In this document: piece by piece, positions 53,991-60,933 of the stretch
Layout of the letters: each line of letters starts with the position of its first letter
Numbering within the stretch: position 1 is the first letter of the stretch
From: an uncultured Lachnospiraceae bacterium
GTDB lineage: Bacteria > Bacillota > Clostridia > Lachnospirales > Lachnospiraceae
Length of the DNA: 64,000 nt
Direction of reading: 5' to 3'
NCBI GenBank assembly: GCA_944383765.1
Contig: CALWQT010000002.1
Location: forward strand, 176,179 to 240,178
Program-made: the position numbers and the translations under genes
The notes under the pieces: model-generated
What the model was told of the DNA's origin: nothing
Seen by the model: the letters and a program-made list of their open reading frames with translations, nothing else
Database searches by the model: none

Positions 53991-54900
53991 GCATGAGAGT
54001 GACAGCTCAAAAGTGAGCCGCCGAGATTTCGGCCTCTTCCAGACAAGAAAGACTTATTCTAAAATCTTAGAAAATAACCGCCCACTACTCGCAATAGTGA
54101 ACGGCTGTGTAAAACAGTTATCGTAATTATTTAAGGGGTAGGCCATGTGTTTCTGGCTTTCCCTTTTTCTATTCTCAATATAGCATATCTGGCAGCAGGG
54201 TTCAAGAGGATTTATGAATTTGACGAGTCGAAGGTTGGGTTTTTGGCTGTCCGAATTTCGGACAACGAACTCAAAAATGAATTAGTCAGGCCGCCTTTCA
54301 TAGCGTTGTGGAGGTTCGTCCGAAAAATGGACAAACCAGAATCTTACAAAGCCATGAAAAGTGGGGATTCGGGCGGTATTGCGGGGTGGCAAAATACCAC
54401 ATCGCCTAATCGAGCAAGTTTACACTGCCTTATCCGGGAACAACTGAGCTCAAAATTGAGCCCGGTAAAAGCGTGAGATTGCATTCCCAGAAGGTGCTAA
54501 AATTTGAGCGGCTTCATAATCGCTTTTATATGTGCGGGATATGTGACAACTGAAAGCCAAATGGCTGTCAGTGATTATTAGGCCGCATTTTTATGCGTGC
54601 AGGATATGTGGCAGAACTTACTGAGCTGAAAATTCAGCTCAGTGATTTGTAAAGATAAGAAGACCGAAGGAACAAGCCAAAATTGGCGAGTCTGTTCGTA
54701 CGGATTTCGTACGAATAGGACAAAACGATAGAGTCGTACACGGACATTTGTCCTTTGTTAAAAATATGAAATTTATACGGACAGGAAAAACGATAGGGCG
54801 GAAATTTCCGCCCTATTTAAGTGCAGCTGCACTTAGAAGTAGTTTGGCAAGAAAACGCAGGACTGCGTTCTCTGAAGCCGCTCAAATTTGCGCAGGTGCT
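53990..54900 (+). ncRNA. Hairpin-dense non-coding tract 1, candidate large structured RNA
   Basis: No protein-like frame covers this stretch, yet it holds at least 15 perfect or near-perfect hairpins with 4-9 bp stems and A/U-rich loops. Examples: 54005-54018, 54020-54033, 54248-54264, 54386-54400, 54448-54461 (enclosed by CCGGG/CCCGG at 54434-54438 and 54461-54465), 54550-54571, 54584-54597, 54620-54643, 54676-54687, 54695-54715, 54742-54753, 54793-54816, 54818-54835 and 54854-54869. Stems all differ, loops repeat (AAAT, AAAATT, GATTT). Large ornate phage RNAs such as GOLLD or ROOL are the nearest known class. I cannot assign it to one. Strand is assumed from the sigma operon. Confidence 0.6.
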
Positions 54901-54969
54901 GTAAACGCGACATCCTTGCGATGCCTCTATGCAGTACAATTTAACAAGAGAAATGCTGAATTTCCAGTC

Positions 54970-55188
54970 TCATAGCATGCCATATTGTTTCCTGAATGTT
55001 CGCAGCATGTCCTGTACCCGCAGAATAATCCCGCCATTAACTGCATAGGGATCCCGGCGCGCTGATCTTACAGTCGCCACCGATACGCCCAGATGTCGGG
55101 CAAATTCTTCATCCGTCCAGCCGGTGTAACGCTTCACGCCGTCCATTGCGATTTGAAACTCAATGATGTAACCAGGAAGTTTATTCAT
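54970..55188 (-). CDS. Small HTH DNA-binding protein
   Basis: This is a 72-residue protein with one HTH (TGWTDEEFARHLGVSVATVRSARRDP) and a C-terminal helix. It has a good AAAGGAATG site. It reads towards tract 1 from the right, opposite to the replication operon, and may regulate it. No closer family is recognised. Confidence 0.75.
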   Translation of the reverse strand: MNKLPGYIIEFQIAMDGVKRYTGWTDEEFARHLGVSVATVRSARRDPYAVNGGIILRVQDMLRTFRKQYGML

Positions 55189-55405
55189 TTTATCATTCCT
55201 TTCGATTCTTTGCGCTATATCAAGCTATCAAAAAACGTTTGATTTATACAGGTTGACTGCACGGATCCGCGAAGCCAGAACATAGAGTTGGAGGGATACT
55301 GCAAAATGCCGTAGCCCCTTGCGCTGAATCCGGAAGGCGTAGAAATTTCTACGCTGCAGCTCTAAGGTCAACATATTTGACTTTTGAAATCCGTCCTGCT
55401 GCCGT

Positions 55406-55630
55406 CTATTCCCCGGCCTGATCGGACCCGGAATCCCGCTGCATAGTTTCATCTATGGCCCGGATCACAAAGGCGTTCATACTTTCCCCTTGACTTTCCG
55501 CGTGCTCTTTTATAATTGCCTTCTGACCTTTGGGGACTCTGATACGAATATCTTCAACGGATTCTTTGAGATACTTGCTCGCCGCTCTGGCCTGGGCTTC
55601 CGTATACCGACTCTTTCGCTCTTTAGACAT
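55406..55630 (-). CDS. Arc-type ribbon-helix-helix protein
   Basis: This is a 74-residue protein with a basic N-terminus and the ribbon-helix-helix pattern DIRIRVPKGQKAIIKEHAESQGESMNAFVIRAIDETM (in pieces). It is a short DNA-binding dimer unit typical of phage and plasmid regulators. GAAAGAGGTGAG precedes the ATG. Its promoter region holds an array of CTATG-N4-CATAG-like sites that it may bind. No toxin gene lies next to it, so I do not call it an antitoxin. Confidence 0.8.
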   Translation of the reverse strand: MSKERKSRYTEAQARAASKYLKESVEDIRIRVPKGQKAIIKEHAESQGESMNAFVIRAIDETMQRDSGSDQAGE

Positions 55631-55704
55631 AATAACTCACCTCTTTCATTGTTTGTCCGGGAGGAGGCGATAAAATAAAGCCTCCTTTTCCACCTTGCAA
55701 TGAA

Positions 55705-55810
55705 ATTATACCATATGAAAATCTATGTATCCATATACAAAATATACAATATGTGCCCATAGATTTTGTTGCTTATGCCAATAGACGTATCTATGTGCCC
55801 ATAGTATAAT
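55705..55810. promoter_or_regulatory. Divergent promoters with repeated CTATG/CATAG operators
   Basis: Sites with the symmetry CTATG-N4-CATAG lie at 55723-55736, 55749-55762 and 55791-55804 (perfect: CTATGTGCCCATAG), and a weaker one near 55773. The last lies between a TAGACG -35 (55782-55787) and TATAAT (55805-55810) on the plus strand. The first is next to the minus-strand TATAAT (plus 55705-55710) of the ribbon-helix-helix gene. From 55811 to 55997 is an untranslated leader in which I see nothing else firm. Confidence 0.65.
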
Positions 55811-55997
55811 ATAATCACAAGGTAAGGGAAAACAAAATAAAACAGCGAAGGTGGACGGGAGTACCGGAAGGGAAAGCAAGAGTACCACATAACACAGGGA
55901 AACAGGATAAGAGAGATTGAGATGCCGCAGAAGCCGCTAGATGTTTAAAGCCTGCCTGGGCTGTTGAGAACCCTACCGGGAAAGGAGTTTAAGAAAC

Positions 55998-56330
55998 ATG
56001 AAGTACAATTTGAGCAAAATCATGTTGAAAGCATGGATGATTTACCGGGAGAGCAAGGAACTTTCTTTCGGGGAGTGCTTACATCGGGCATGGCTTTCCG
56101 CAAAGGCCGAGGAGGTCAATGCAAAGAGGATCGAGGAAGCAAAAGCCACGGCAGGAGTTGAAGAAGAGACAAACACCTGGAGCGGCTGGAAGAAGCTGGG
56201 ATATGAGGTCATTCACGGAAGCAAGGCCCTGTTCGGCACTGATCTGATATGGGGGAGCAGGGGAGACGACAAGGTCTATAAGGCCTGGTTCTTTGGACGG
56301 TCACAGGTTCAGGAGATTGCAACAGCATAA
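55998..56330 (+). CDS. Element protein of unknown function
   Basis: This is a 110-residue basic protein with an N-terminal Trp- and Lys-rich helix (NLSKIMLKAWMIYRESKELSFGECLHRAW), a charged middle and an aromatic C-terminus. I recognise it only as the kind of small protein common in Lachnospiraceae mobile elements. AAAGGAG precedes ATG 55998. It is probably the first gene under the 55805 promoter. Confidence 0.65.
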   Translation: MKYNLSKIMLKAWMIYRESKELSFGECLHRAWLSAKAEEVNAKRIEEAKATAGVEEETNTWSGWKKLGYEVIHGSKALFGTDLIWGSRGDDKVYKAWFFGRSQVQEIATA

Positions 56331-56338
56331 AGAAAAAG

Positions 56339-56430
56339 CCCTTACCAGAGCAGCAACTCTGATAGGGGCGGTAACCCGACAAACACGCAAATTTGGGGTA
56401 TGAGGTCAGTATAACATGGCCGCTGCCCCT
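56339..56430 (+). promoter_or_regulatory. Structured leader with alternative hairpins
   Basis: Hairpin CCCTTACCAGAG (56339-56350) / CTCTGATAGGGG (56357-56368) shares its right-arm GGGG with a second possible pairing to GCCCC at 56425-56429. The two pairings exclude each other, as in attenuators. It lies between two genes of one unit and 20 bases before the next start. Function is inferred. Confidence 0.4.
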
Positions 56431-56451
56431 TTGTAAAGAGAGGAAAACAAA

Positions 56452-57060
56452 ATGGAGAATAGAATTAAACGAGAAGGCGAGACAAGGATTGTAAATAACG
56501 CAAGAGAGGCCTTTGATGTGGTATCAGGAGAGCTTTTCGACATCGGAGTGAAGCTGCAGATGGCTCGCGTAATATCTGAAAATCTACGTCAGGATTTCTT
56601 TTGGTGCAGTGGGGAGTATTATGAGGAACACACAAGTGAAATGTTGATGGAGTATGAAGCGGCAGAGGTGTTTTCTTATGTGGTAAACGATTATTTGCGC
56701 GACGCTGGGGAAATGCTGAAATCACTGCAGGAGCACATTGGTACACTTCAGAAGCAGATTGACAGTAAAACAGAACAGGAAAGCAAAAAACCGGGAACAA
56801 GGCAGGGAAGCACAATGGACAAACAGGAGCTTAGAGAATACATATTACGGTTTGTGAATCAGATCGAGAACGAGGAGCAGTTAAACAGGATCCTTAATAT
56901 GGCGCAGAAATACTATGTCAGACAGGATATGCCGGAGGGTGTGGTTGGTCCTTCAGATCTGAGCCGGAAAAGAAGTCGGCTTTCTGCTTTGGCTTACAGC
57001 GCGGAGGATCCGGAGAAAATCAGATGCGCGGCTGTCTTTTTGGAAGCTGCGACCAGATAG
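56452..57060 (+). CDS. Element protein of unknown function with coiled-coil N-terminal half
   Basis: This is a 202-residue protein. The first 125 residues are helical with a coiled-coil-like stretch (MLKSLQEHIGTLQKQIDSKTEQE) and a Lys-rich hinge. The C-terminal 75 residues (QELREYILRFVNQIENEEQLNRILNMAQKYYV) form a separate small helical domain. Such tails occur in phage proteins of unknown role. AGAGAGGAAA precedes ATG 56452. Confidence 0.65.
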   Translation: MENRIKREGETRIVNNAREAFDVVSGELFDIGVKLQMARVISENLRQDFFWCSGEYYEEHTSEMLMEYEAAEVFSYVVNDYLRDAGEMLKSLQEHIGTLQKQIDSKTEQESKKPGTRQGSTMDKQELREYILRFVNQIENEEQLNRILNMAQKYYVRQDMPEGVVGPSDLSRKRSRLSALAYSAEDPEKIRCAAVFLEAATR

Positions 57061-57160
57061 ACCAGATATGGCCTTTGCGCAATAGCGGCGGGAAAATGTT
57101 CACAGGACGCACAAAGGGGGCGTGAAAGGCCCTCTGCGTGCGTCAGAAAGGAAGGATAAA

Positions 57161-57301
57161 ATGGAACACTACGAAGAAAGAATGAGCGCGGGGAAGTCGG
57201 CAACAGCCTATCAGGCCGACATCTGCAGAATGGTACGGGGAATCAGCGACGAAAAACTCTTGCGCCGCCTGTGGCTCATACTGATAGCGGCACAGAAATA
57301 A
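57161..57301 (+). CDS. 46-residue helical protein
   Basis: This small frame starts at ATG 57161 with AAAGGAAGGA upstream and ends at TAA 57299-57301. The product runs from EHYEERMSAGKSATAYQ to DEKLLRRLWLILIAAQK. A strong ribosome site and an amphipathic Leu/Arg-rich helix argue that it is real. The family is unknown. Confidence 0.55.
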   Translation: MEHYEERMSAGKSATAYQADICRMVRGISDEKLLRRLWLILIAAQK

Positions 57302-57418
57302 ACGAGCGCGCCGGATCCGAAGGGAAAACCAGAGGGCCGGCCATTTTGATGTGCATAGTACACACTTCCGGGAAATTTAGATGTGACTATTAGTCCCAGC
57401 AGAAAATCAATAACAATA

Positions 57419-57770
57419 ACGGTGCTTTACCGTGTTACATAACCTGAACGCAATTTTGCGTTGAGCGCATGCAAGACTAGCGAGATTCTGCGCGTTGTCG
57501 TGTAAATGTGAGTAACGAGCTCAAGATTGCGCCGGTTGATTTCTAGCGAGATTCTACGTGTTATCGTGCGAATTGTGTGGACGAATTTCGTTGGGACAAA
57601 AACAAGATCCGACACGCTGCAAAAACCGGATGTCAATTTCTTTGACAGCTGAAAACTCAGCTGTCCGAGGTAAGGACATCCGAAGCCCCCTACGCATAAG
57701 CGTGTCATTAAACTCATACCCACAAGTGGGTACGCCAAGTTTTTTTGAAACACCTTGCGCGTTGTCGTGT
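57419..57770. ncRNA. Hairpin-dense non-coding tract 2, candidate structured RNA
   Basis: Perfect hairpins lie at 57419-57433 (ACGGT/ACCGT), 57447-57462 (AACGCA-ATTT-TGCGTT), 57644-57665 (GACAGCTGA/TCAGCTGTC), 57692-57703 and 57717-57732 (TACCCAC/GTGGGTA). CGGATGTC (57627-57634) pairs with GACATCCG (57675-57682) and encloses the 57644 hairpin, giving a multi-level fold. The style matches tract 1. Frames crossing it do not look like proteins. The strand is undetermined. From 57302 to 57418 and 57780 to 57910 I see nothing definite. Confidence 0.55.
57477..57769 (+). repeat. 26-base direct repeats within tract 2
   Basis: A 26-base unit beginning CTAGCGAGATTCT lies at 57477-57502 and again at 57543-57568, with 23 of 26 identical; all three differences are transitions (57490, 57493, 57498 in the first copy). 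Its last 14 bases, TGCGCGTTGTCGTG, recur at 57756-57769. Confidence 0.7.
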
Positions 57771-57914
57771 TCACAAACTCTGATTTTTAAGGATTGAGAC
57801 ATAGCAAGTTGCGTTTTTCTGCAGTGGATGGTAAAATATCATAAACTGACATCGGGGCAACTGGCGTTTTGTTTCTGGCCTCTCTTTTCCGGGGAAACGT
57901 CCTGCTGCCGTGGC

Positions 57915-57931
57915 GGAACTAAAACGGAACT
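57915..57931 (+). repeat. Candidate integrase arm site, right
   Basis: GGAACTAAAACGGAACT is identical to 47037-47053 and in the same orientation, about 100 bases inside the right junction. Confidence 0.55.
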
Positions 57932-58032
57932 AAAAAAATGTGAATATGCTGGAATGAGTGGAAAGGACGACGAAGAAAGCAAGAAAAAAGGTAGAGAAAT
58001 AGCCTGAGAAACAGGGGAAAAACAATCAATAG

Positions 58033-58062
58033 TTGAGTTCGAATAAATAAGAAAGAGCCGAT
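58033..58062 (+). repeat. Right attachment repeat (attR core)
   Basis: This is an exact 30-base copy of 46961-46990, including the last codons and stop of guaA although no guaA gene precedes it. A guaA-type terminator of diverged sequence follows it (58053-58097), which belongs to older element DNA on the far side. Confidence 0.88.
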
Positions 58063-58124
58063 GTACCTTATAATTTATAAGGAAAATCGGCTTTTTTCAT
58101 ACCTTAATGGAACTGAAAGTTTTC

Positions 58125-58247
58125 TCAGAAGCAATTTTGCAGCTTTTCGACCACTTCGTCCCTGGCTTTTGGAACAGATGGGAATAGGTGTTTAATGTGC
58201 TGTCAACCTTCCTATGGTCATACGTTCCTCGATTGTCAGAGGCGATA
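58125..58247 (-). pseudogene. Remnant of a second integrase 3' end
   Basis: This segment aligns along its length with the last 120 bases of the intact integrase gene (47064-47187), starting at the same stop codon and KLQNCF-coding bases. It carries small deletions and substitutions and breaks off near 58247. It lies at the same distance from attR as the intact gene lies from attL, so it is the left end of an earlier related element. Confidence 0.82.
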
Positions 58248-58340
58248 GATGATTTTTCCCTTATGGAAATTGTGTTCTTAATGATTGCCCTATGCTATAC
58301 TTAGAACTATAAATTAGACTTTGAAAGGGAGTTGTATTGT

Positions 58341-58532
58341 TTGAATTGTCCATTTTGCGGAAAAGAAATGATACAAGGTAAAGTGTGCAGCAGCGCGGCA
58401 TTATGGTGGAAGAGCGGACCATATGAGTACCGTCTTAATGATGAGGGTGGTATTTTGGGAAGATTAAATGGCGACAGAATTACCGCATACCGCTGTGAGA
58501 GATGTAAAAAAATAATGATTGATGAAAAATAG
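58341..58532 (+). CDS. Small zinc-ribbon protein (DUF6487-like)
   Basis: This is a 63-residue protein with NCPFCGKEMIQGKV at the N-terminus and CERCKKIMID at the C-terminus, two Cys pairs for one zinc ribbon, and a Trp-rich middle. It matches the pattern of a small uncharacterised family in Clostridia. TTG 58341 is the best start, nine bases after GAAAGGGAG; another TTG at 58332 is possible. Confidence 0.75.
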   Translation: MNCPFCGKEMIQGKVCSSAALWWKSGPYEYRLNDEGGILGRLNGDRITAYRCERCKKIMIDEK

Positions 58533-58554
58533 TACCATATAAATTCCGGTTTGT

Positions 58555-58634
58555 TAAGAAAGAGCCGATAAATCTTGAATGTACAAGGGAAAATCAGCTC
58601 TTCTTTTATATTTTTTATGGTACTAAAACGGAAT
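58555..58634 (+). repeat. Third, decayed copy of the guaA terminator / element left end
   Basis: TAAGAAAGAGCCGAT (58555-58569) equals part of the att core. A decayed terminator hairpin follows, then GGTACTAAAACGGAAT (58619-58634), a near copy of the arm sequence at 47037. The order and spacing match the left end of the element. Confidence 0.72.
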
Positions 58635-58679
58635 GCCCTAAGCGATCAGCACCAGCCAGCTAAGGACAAAGACCGCTTT

Positions 58680-59117
58680 TTATTTTAACGGAACACAAAA
58701 TTCGCATAAATGCAATGAAATTTTAGAGAAAGTATATCGCTCGATGATGGGTTTTGTATCGTCCAATGGCAAATTGGAAGTTAATGTTCCAATATTCTTC
58801 CAAAAATGAGACACATCCTGTTCTGTATGTGGAACCTCAAATATGGCGTAACGACCACGATCAATGCTGCGAATAGGTAAATCACAATGTTTTTCCCTGC
58901 CAGTGATGATCATTCCTACATCATATCTTTGTTCATTTTCTGGCGTTAATAAGGGATTGTCCAAAGCGATTCCTAGAATTGTTGTATCCTCTTTGAATAA
59001 ATCATTACTTTTTAAATAATCCTTTAACTGTTCCATGAGTTGTTTGTTTTCTGCACCATATTTGCCAGTTCTGCGTATATATGCAATTTTCATATCTTTA
59101 AATTCTTCAATGATCAA
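58680..59117 (-). CDS. GyrI-like small-molecule-binding domain protein
   Basis: This is a 145-residue stand-alone effector-binding domain (AraC/GyrI-like): IAYIRRTGKYG at the N-terminus, ILGIALDNPLLTPENEQRYDVGMII in the middle, and AIFEVPHTEQDVSHFWKNI. Such domains sense drugs or inhibit gyrase; no DNA-binding part is attached. Its 3' side is the decayed att region. Confidence 0.85.
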   Translation of the reverse strand: MIIEEFKDMKIAYIRRTGKYGAENKQLMEQLKDYLKSNDLFKEDTTILGIALDNPLLTPENEQRYDVGMIITGREKHCDLPIRSIDRGRYAIFEVPHTEQDVSHFWKNIGTLTSNLPLDDTKPIIERYTFSKISLHLCEFCVPLK

Positions 59118-59219
59118 GTTATGACCTCCACAATTTAATCTGTATCAAGCTTGATAAAGCAATGGTAAAGCAATGGTAAAGCCAATTAAAATGTTTTTCA
59201 AGATATTTTTTAAAACCAC

Positions 59220-59250
59220 TTGACTTAGAGTTAACTCCAGGGAGTAAGAT
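59220..59250 (+). promoter_or_regulatory. MerR-type promoter with 19-base spacer
   Basis: TTGACT (59220-59225) and TAAGAT (59245-59250) are 19 bases apart, longer than standard. The spacer holds the palindrome GAGTTAACTC (59228-59237). MerR-family activators untwist exactly this kind of promoter. The MerR gene is second in the operon. Confidence 0.82.
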
Positions 59251-59276
59251 GCTAGTAAAGATTGGAGGTTGGAATG

Positions 59277-59759
59277 ATGAAGAAACTGGTTGTTTACTAC
59301 TCACAGTCAAATGGGAATACAAAGCGGATTGCAGAAATGATCGCAGAGAAGATTGGTGCAGATATCACAGAGATTGACACCGTGGTTCCTTATACCGGTT
59401 CTTATGACCAGATTGTCAGGCAGGGACAGGAAGAAGTGAACCGGGGTTTTAAGCCTCAGATTAAGGAGATCGAGAAAAATCCCGGGGAATATGAAGAAGT
59501 GATAATCGGAACACCCACATGGTGGTACACCATGGCTCCGGCTGTGCTGACCTTCTTAAGCAGTGCCGATTTTGCAGGGAAAAAGGTAGCCGTATTTCAG
59601 ACACACGGCGGATGGCCGGGGCACACGTTAAAAGATATGAAATCCCTGTGTAAGGGGGCAGACATCATGAGTGAAAAGGCGATCCAGTTTGATTCTACGG
59701 GAGGAAATCGTCTGGAAACTCCTCTTGATGAAATCGAAAACTGGATCAGTGGATTGTAG
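59277..59759 (+). CDS. Flavodoxin
   Basis: This is a 160-residue protein with the FMN phosphate loop SQSNGNTKRIAE (residues 9-20), the aromatic FMN-stacking segment TPTWWYTMAPAV and the loop THGGWPGHTLKDM. It is a full flavodoxin fold of standard length. ATG 59277 has GGAGG eight bases upstream; ATG 59274 also fits. It is the first gene of a MerR-controlled operon with a MerR regulator, a CMD-cupin protein and an SDR enzyme, probably a redox or aldehyde stress response. Confidence 0.92.
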   Translation: MKKLVVYYSQSNGNTKRIAEMIAEKIGADITEIDTVVPYTGSYDQIVRQGQEEVNRGFKPQIKEIEKNPGEYEEVIIGTPTWWYTMAPAVLTFLSSADFAGKKVAVFQTHGGWPGHTLKDMKSLCKGADIMSEKAIQFDSTGGNRLETPLDEIENWISGL

Positions 59760-59772
59760 AAAGGGACAGCTT

Positions 59773-60171
59773 ATGACGATAAAAGAAGTATGCGGGCAGT
59801 TTCATATTACAGCAGATACCCTGCGGTATTACGAGCGGGTAGGTGCGATTCCGGAGATAGGAAGAACGGCCGGAGGGATACGGAATTATACGGAAGAAGA
59901 CCTGAAGTGGATTCAAAACGCTCTGTGCCTCAGAGGGGCAGGAGTCCCAGTGGAAATGATCATTGAATATGTGAAACTGTTCCAGCAGGGGGACGATACG
60001 TTTGAGGCAAGGTGCAGTCTGTTAAAGGAAGCCAGGGAGGAAGTGCTGGCTGCCAGGGAAAAATATGATAAGGCTCTGGAAAAATTAAATTATAAGATAA
60101 AAAAATACGAGGAAGCGGTAAAGACCGGCATTCTTGTATGGGATCAGGAACAGGTGAAAGGAGTATTATGA
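59773..60171 (+). CDS. MerR-family regulator
   Basis: This 132-residue protein has the N-terminal MerR winged helix (TIKEVCGQFHITADTLRYYERVGAIP, then RNYTEEDLKWIQ), the dimer coiled coil (about 78-118) and no Cys-based metal site, which suggests an organic or redox signal. It lies 13 bases after the flavodoxin gene and overlaps the next gene (ATGA). It probably acts on the 19-base-spacer promoter at 59220. Confidence 0.93.
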   Translation: MTIKEVCGQFHITADTLRYYERVGAIPEIGRTAGGIRNYTEEDLKWIQNALCLRGAGVPVEMIIEYVKLFQQGDDTFEARCSLLKEAREEVLAAREKYDKALEKLNYKIKKYEEAVKTGILVWDQEQVKGVL

Positions 60172-60932
60172 GTGAAAAAATCGTACAGACAGCAGGAAGA
60201 GATGAATTGGGGAAATTTGCACCGGAATTTGCACATTTTAATGACGATGTGCTTTTTGGAGAAAACTGGAATAATCAGGATATTGATTTGAAGACACGGT
60301 GCATGATCACAGTGGTGGCGTTGATGTCTTCAGGAGTAACCGATTCGTCATTGCTGTATCATCTGCAGAACGCAAAGGCACATGGTGTTACCAGAAAAGA
60401 GATTGCCGCAGTGATCACCCATGTGGCATTTTATATAGGCTGGCCGAAAGGATGGGCGGTATTCCGCATGGCCAAGGATGTGTGGACAGAGGATACAGAA
60501 GTTGAGATGGACAGTGCAAAATCAGCCCATGCAGCGGAAATGGTGTTTCCGATCGGCGAGCCCAATGATGGATTTGCACAGTATTTTACCGGACAGAGTT
60601 ATCTGGCCCCCATATCCACCGATCAGGTAGGTGTGTTTAATGTGACCTTTGAGCCTGGCTGCCGCAACAATTGGCATATCCATCAGGCTGACAAAGGCGG
60701 CGGGCAGATCCTGATCTGTGTAGCAGGACGGGGATATTATCAGGAATGGGGAAAAGAAGCAGTGGAAATGCACCCCGGAGACTGCATTAACATTCCAGCA
60801 GGGGTGAAGCACTGGCATGGAGCTGCACCGGACAGCTGGTTCTCTCATCTGGCGATTGAGGTGCCGGGAGAAAATGGAAGAAATGAGTGGATGGAAGCCG
60901 TGGATGAGGAGCAGTATGGAGGATTGAAATAA
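60168..60932 (+). CDS. Carboxymuconolactone decarboxylase-cupin fusion
   Basis: The 264-residue protein has an N-terminal CMD/AhpD-like helical domain (residues 1-110, RCMITVVALMSSGVTDSSLLYHLQNAKAHGVT in pieces; the CxxC of true AhpD is not present). The C-terminal cupin (about 125-250) has metal-type His residues NNWHIHQ and GVKHWHG. Fusions like this are common beside flavodoxin and SDR genes in Clostridia. The substrate is unknown. Its ATG overlaps the MerR stop. Confidence 0.87.
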   Translation: MSEKIVQTAGRDELGKFAPEFAHFNDDVLFGENWNNQDIDLKTRCMITVVALMSSGVTDSSLLYHLQNAKAHGVTRKEIAAVITHVAFYIGWPKGWAVFRMAKDVWTEDTEVEMDSAKSAHAAEMVFPIGEPNDGFAQYFTGQSYLAPISTDQVGVFNVTFEPGCRNNWHIHQADKGGGQILICVAGRGYYQEWGKEAVEMHPGDCINIPAGVKHWHGAAPDSWFSHLAIEVPGENGRNEWMEAVDEEQYGGLK

Positions 60933-60933
60933 A

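Larger units (their letters stand above)
46991..58062. mobile_element. 11-kb integrated phage-satellite-like element in guaA
   Basis: The element lies between exact 30-bp repeats. It encodes in order: integrase and repressor (minus strand), then Cro-like, excisionase-like, O-like initiator, DnaB-type helicase, nuclease and sigma factor (plus strand). Next come a hairpin-rich non-coding tract, two small DNA-binding proteins (minus), three small plus-strand genes and a second hairpin-rich tract. I see no terminase, portal, capsid, tail, lysis or relaxase gene. The 3' end of guaA is a known integration hotspot. A phage satellite or small replicating integrative element fits; the transfer mode is inferred. 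Confidence 0.85.

Noticed and set aside
53923..54975. Three plus-strand reading frames of 67, 109 and 75 codons
   Set aside because: They run through perfect palindromes, lack good ribosome sites and have protein composition unlike the neighbours. The DNA is better explained as structured non-coding sequence.
55406..55630. Antitoxin of a toxin-antitoxin pair
   Set aside because: No small toxin-like gene is adjacent or overlapping; only a divergent hypothetical gene follows.
57427..57802. Overlapping frames on both strands of 79-115 codons in tract 2
   Set aside because: They appear on both strands over the same hairpins and repeats and have no credible start region.
46991..58062. Integrative conjugative element
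   Set aside because: No relaxase, coupling protein, FtsK-like or type IV secretion gene was found in any frame.
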